Shown here in pieces: positions 29,155 through 32,015 of a stretch of DNA of 32,015 bases. The translations under genes were made by a program, and so were the position numbers. Below the pieces are notes generated by a model. It worked only from the letters and a program-made list of their open reading frames with translations. It searched no databases and had not been told where the DNA came from. The stretch comes from Hyphomicrobiales bacterium. GTDB taxonomy: Bacteria; Pseudomonadota; Alphaproteobacteria; Rhizobiales; Xanthobacteraceae. The stretch is from positions 1 through 32,015 of the forward strand of contig JAFAUQ010000233.1 in assembly GCA_019243195.1 (NCBI GenBank). The letters run 5' to 3'. How positions within the stretch are numbered: position 1 is the first letter of the stretch; the number at the start of each line of letters is the position of its first letter.

Positions 29155-29308
29155 GCCCCTCCTCGCGATTCCGCCGCTTGGGCCGACGCTAGCATGGACC
29201 ACCCGTGCTTCCCGAGACTTGGGCACAGGTGGAAAATTCCTGTCGCGGGAACCAACGAATGCAGATAGCCTTTCTCCTCCTGACGCATTACTGCCACGCC
29301 CCCGCCCC

Positions 29309-30349
29309 ATGGCCGTCGAAACAAGCCTTGCCCAACCTGCCGATGCGTTGCGGCGCGCTTTGCCCGGCGTGGCGCTGGCGGCGGCCGTCGCCGTGGCGGC
29401 ATACGGAGGCAATCGGGCGATCGGGACGTGGGTACCGATCCCGGCGATGGTGCTCGCGCTGCTGATTGGCATTGCGCTCAATCCGGTCGCTGCGTGGCCG
29501 GTGTGCCGGCCCGGACTGGTCTTCTGCGGCAAGGTGCTGCTGCGCTGGGCGGTTGCGTGTCTCGGCCTGCGCGTCGCGCTCGCCGACATCGCCTCGCTCG
29601 GCACCGCGGTCGCCGTCCTCCTCATCGTCGCAATGGCGGTGACGATCGTCGTGGGTTTTGCGCTCGCGCGCGCGTTCGGCCAGCCGGCCGGCTATGGCGC
29701 GCTTGCCGGTGCCGCGACCGCCGTGTGCGGCGCCTCGGCGACGCTCGCGACCGCGACCGTCGTTCCCCACTATCAGGGCAAGGAGGCGGACGTCGCCTTC
29801 GTGGTGGTGGCGGTCAACTCGCTCGCAACCGCCGGCATGCTGCTCTATCCGCTGATCTGCGTGCGGCTCGGATTCGACCCGCAGATGACCGGGGTCATGC
29901 TCGGCGGCACCATTCACGATGTGGCGCAGGTGGTGGGCGCGGGCTACGCCGTGAGCGAGCCGGTCGGCAACGTCGCCGTCATCGTGAAACTCTTCCGGGT
30001 GTTCCTGCTGCTCCCGGTGGTGCTTGCGATCGGCTGGTACTTCACGCGGCTGGGCACCGCGCAGCGCCACGCCCGCGTCCCGGTGCCGGTGTTCGCGCTG
30101 GTGTTTCTGCTGCTGTGCCTCGTCAACAGCGCTGTGCCCTATGTGCCCGTCGCCGCGCCGGTCTACGCGCCGGCCAAGGCAGCGCTCGGCGTCTTCTCCA
30201 CCTGGGGGTTGTTGCTGGCGATCGCCGCGCTCGGCCTCGACACTTCGCCCGCCGCGGTCGCCCGGCTCGGCTGGCGCCACGTGGCGACGGTGATCGGCAC
30301 GACGGTGGTCATTCTGATTTTTGTTACCGCGGGGCTGTTTTTTCTGTAG
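29309..30349 (+). CDS. YeiH/YeeE-type putative sulfate exporter (UPF0324 family)
   Basis: 346 residues with about ten transmembrane helices. Family motifs include GTWVPIPAMVLALLIGIALN, LLRWAVACLGLRVALADI, AATAVCGASATLA and GGTIHDVAQVVGAGYAV. The nearest start is ATG 29309, with no good ribosome site, so a different start is possible; longer frames overlap the divergent ChrA gene. Members are annotated as putative sulfate exporters and may be associated with sulfite or taurine metabolism. Its 3' end overlaps the convergent MaoC gene by 26 bp. Confidence 0.85.
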   Translation: MAVETSLAQPADALRRALPGVALAAAVAVAAYGGNRAIGTWVPIPAMVLALLIGIALNPVAAWPVCRPGLVFCGKVLLRWAVACLGLRVALADIASLGTAVAVLLIVAMAVTIVVGFALARAFGQPAGYGALAGAATAVCGASATLATATVVPHYQGKEADVAFVVVAVNSLATAGMLLYPLICVRLGFDPQMTGVMLGGTIHDVAQVVGAGYAVSEPVGNVAVIVKLFRVFLLLPVVLAIGWYFTRLGTAQRHARVPVPVFALVFLLLCLVNSAVPYVPVAAPVYAPAKAALGVFSTWGLLLAIAALGLDTSPAAVARLGWRHVATVIGTTVVILIFVTAGLFFL

Positions 30350-30785
30350 ACCGCGTCTTCATCAGCAGCGTAATGGCGCCCGTCTGCACGGTTTCGCCGC
30401 GCTGGTTCTCTACCTCGAAGCGCAGCACGAGCACGCCGCGGCCCTGCTTGCGGGTCGGGCGCTTTTCGATCGGCGTAACGCGGGTGCGGATCGTGTCGCC
30501 GAGCTTGACCGGTCCCTTGAACTCCCACTTCAAATCGAGGAGCGCGAGCGCGGTGCCATCGATCAGATTGAGCTGCGCCATCAGGCCGATCGCCATCGAG
30601 AGCACCAGTGGGCCGTGGGCGATGCGGCCGCCGAACTCGCTCTTCGCGGCGAACTCCGCGTCGACGTGCAGCGGATTGAAATCGCCGGCGAGCCCGGCAA
30701 ACAGGCTCACGTCCGCTTCGCCGACGGTGCGCGCCTTGGTGACCAGGGTCCGGTTGAGGACGAAGTTTTCGAGATAAAGGCCCAT
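30324..30785 (-). CDS. MaoC-like hotdog dehydratase
   Basis: 153 residues with the R-hydratase signature AGDFNPLHVD giving catalytic D35 and H40. The hotdog helix HGPLVLSMAIGLM and the strand LKWEFKGPVKLGDTI are as in MaoC / enoyl-CoA hydratases. It would hydrate an enoyl-CoA or act in fatty-acid or polyhydroxyalkanoate metabolism. It is convergent with and overlaps the exporter by 26 bp, and is downstream of the amidase on the same strand across an 84-bp gap that contains a large hairpin. Confidence 0.9.
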   Translation of the reverse strand: MGLYLENFVLNRTLVTKARTVGEADVSLFAGLAGDFNPLHVDAEFAAKSEFGGRIAHGPLVLSMAIGLMAQLNLIDGTALALLDLKWEFKGPVKLGDTIRTRVTPIEKRPTRKQGRGVLVLRFEVENQRGETVQTGAITLLMKTRSTEKTAPR

Positions 30786-30806
30786 GGCGCTCTGCAGGAG
30801 TGGTGG

Positions 30807-30867
30807 ATAGTGAGTGGTGAATGGTGAGGGGAAGCCTTGTCCCTAGGCACCACTCACCACTCACTAC
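30807..30867. repeat. Large inverted repeat between amidase and MaoC genes
   Basis: AGTGAGTGGTGAATGGTG (30809-30826) pairs with 30848-30865 at 17 of 18 positions around a 21-base loop; the outer bases TA extend the stem by one or two pairs. It lies right after the amidase stop and before the MaoC start, so it may terminate amidase transcription. The arms are built from the simple motif GTGGTGA/GTGAGTGG. Confidence 0.65.
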
Positions 30868-30869
30868 CC

Positions 30870-32015
30870 TTACTCATATCCCGGCGGCGGAACGAATCCT
30901 TGAAACTCCCGCTCGAGCAGGCCGGCGAACGCGATGCAGGTGCGGTCGTGATACTGCGGCCCGATGATCTGCACCCCGATCGGCAGGCCCTCCTTGGAGA
31001 AGCCGATCGGCGCTGCGGTCGCCGGCAGATACGCGAGCGAGGCGTAGCTGGCCCAGAACAGCTGGTCGACCGAGAGCACCGGCTTGCCGTTGACGACGAT
31101 GGTGCGCTCCCAGCGCTCCCCTTTGTGATCGTGCGGGCAGGCCGGCGTCGACGCGGTGGGGCACAGCAGCAGGTCGTAGTGGTTGAAAAACGCCGCCCAC
31201 TTGAGACGGATGCGGTGGCGCTCCTCGTTATGCGCGACCCACTCCCGGTGCGACATCACGTTGGCGCGGGTCATGCGCGCGAAGTAGCCGTCATCGTCGG
31301 GGCGCAAGGTGCGCGCGGTTGCGACATTGCGCTCGAATTGCGCCTCGGTTTGGCGCCCGGAGGTCGCGGCGCGCAGCAGCGCCACGTAGATGCGGTGCTG
31401 ATGCACGCTGTCGAAATCGGGCCGCGCCCGCTCGTCGACCTTGACCTTGCTCTTGCGAAGGAAATCCGCGAGTGCCTGCAGGCGGTCCTGCACGCTACGG
31501 TCGACTTCGGCGTTCACGTCGTCGAGCACCAGGGCGACCTTGAAGTCGCGCAGGCGCTTCTTCTTCGGTGCCGGTAATGTGAGCCGCAGCCCGGCGCCCT
31601 CGATGTCGTCGGGCCCGGCCATGGCGGCGAGCGCGATGTCGAGATCGTCGGCGCTGCGCGCGAGCGGCCCGATCACCGAAATGTCGGCCGCGGCGACGCG
31701 GCCGGGGAGCGCGTGCCCGCGCGGCGGGCAGATGCCGTAAGTCGGCTTGTGCCCGTAGATTCCGCAGAAATGCGCGGGGTTGCGGATCGAGGAGCCGATG
31801 TCGCTGCCGGCGTCGATGCCGCTGAGGCCGGCCGCGAGCGACGCCGCAGAGCCGCCCGATGAGCCGCCAGGGGCGCGCGTCACGTCCCACGGATTGTTGG
31901 TGGTGCCATAAATCTCGTTGTAGCTCTGCCAGTCGGCGAGCATCAGCGGCACGTTGGTCTTGCCGAACAAAACGACGCCGGCGCCGAGCATGCGGTCGAC
32001 CGCGAGCGCGTTCTT
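30870..32015 (-). CDS. Amidase-signature enzyme, N-terminus beyond window
   Basis: At least 381 residues of an amidase-signature (GatA-like) enzyme; the frame is open to the window edge, and the Met at 31991 is internal. Ser-cisSer-Lys region: VLFGKTN, then GGSSGGSAASLAAG and GSDIGSSIRNPAHFCGIYGHKP. The usual GGS before IR reads GSS, which keeps the nucleophile Ser. The catalytic Lys lies before the visible part. It hydrolyses carboxamides to acids and ammonia; substrate unknown. Together with the amidohydrolase, racemase-like and binding-protein genes it fits amide or cyclic-amide use. Confidence 0.9.
   Translation of the reverse strand, partial: KNALAVDRMLGAGVVLFGKTNVPLMLADWQSYNEIYGTTNNPWDVTRAPGGSSGGSAASLAAGLSGIDAGSDIGSSIRNPAHFCGIYGHKPTYGICPPRGHALPGRVAAADISVIGPLARSADDLDIALAAMAGPDDIEGAGLRLTLPAPKKKRLRDFKVALVLDDVNAEVDRSVQDRLQALADFLRKSKVKVDERARPDFDSVHQHRIYVALLRAATSGRQTEAQFERNVATARTLRPDDDGYFARMTRANVMSHREWVAHNEERHRIRLKWAAFFNHYDLLLCPTASTPACPHDHKGERWERTIVVNGKPVLSVDQLFWASYASLAYLPATAAPIGFSKEGLPIGVQIIGPQYHDRTCIAFAGLLEREFQGFVPPPGYE

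Noticed and set aside
1-32015. CRISPR arrays, tRNA or rRNA genes, prophage
   Set aside because: No regular short repeat-spacer pattern, no tRNA-like cloverleaf and no rRNA or phage genes were noticed in reading the window.

Overview
The window looks like chromosome of a high-GC alphaproteobacterium of the Hyphomicrobiales (Bradyrhizobium / Rhodoplanes / Pseudolabrys-like). This rests on FixL/FixJ-style kinases with the 'SIAHEVNQP' H-box, an RpoH-type sigma factor with a perfect RpoH box, an EcfG-type general-stress promoter (GGAAC-N17-CGTT), frequent GTG/TTG starts, and palindromic intergenic repeats typical of this group. This is inference from gene content; no rRNA or tRNA gene is visible to confirm it.

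Layout. (1) 1-2318, minus: a signalling cluster of a DUF4118-type membrane histidine kinase, an Rcp1-like single receiver and a receiver-GAF protein cut by the window edge. (2) 2512-6337, minus: a Tat-exported epoxide-hydrolase-like protein, an AraC regulator with an AcoR-like sensor region, a decayed histidine-kinase fragment and an alpha/beta hydrolase. (3) 6550-11210, minus: a FixJ-type response regulator, a CUT2 sugar-binding protein, a permease and an ABC ATPase fused in frame to a PAS-HisKA-HATPase histidine kinase. (4) 11426-16865, plus, divergent from block 3: a 1464-residue soluble kinase with eight PAS domains and one GAF, then a single receiver and a FixJ-type regulator. (5) 17005-23804: a zinc-finger-like small protein, a 55-residue exported peptide, an RpoH-type sigma factor, a run of tiny membrane or secreted ORFs, a DUF305 lipoprotein, a YVTN beta-propeller protein, a DUF4267 membrane protein and a DUF892 (YciF-like) stress protein. 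(6) 24121-32015: a catabolic and transport region with an amidohydrolase, an Asp/Glu/hydantoin-racemase-like protein, a branched-chain-type binding protein, ChrA, a YeiH-family exporter, a MaoC hotdog protein and a partial amidase, separated by palindromic repeats.

How it may work together. The most unusual part is block 3. The solute-binding protein, permease and ATPase of a sugar importer share an apparent operon with a response regulator, and the ATPase polypeptide itself carries a histidine kinase. This would physically join transport to two-component signalling. The kinase half resembles the C-terminal part of the large kinase/ATPase/histidine-kinase proteins of Bradyrhizobium relatives, and a decayed piece of a similar kinase lies about 1.2 kb away, so the fusion may have arisen by recombination. 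The divergent promoter between blocks 3 and 4 carries alternating GTATCG/CGATAC half-sites and may co-regulate the two systems. Block 5 reads as a stress-response island. Block 6 suggests uptake and hydrolysis of an amide or nitrogen-heterocycle compound, with unrelated exporters in between.
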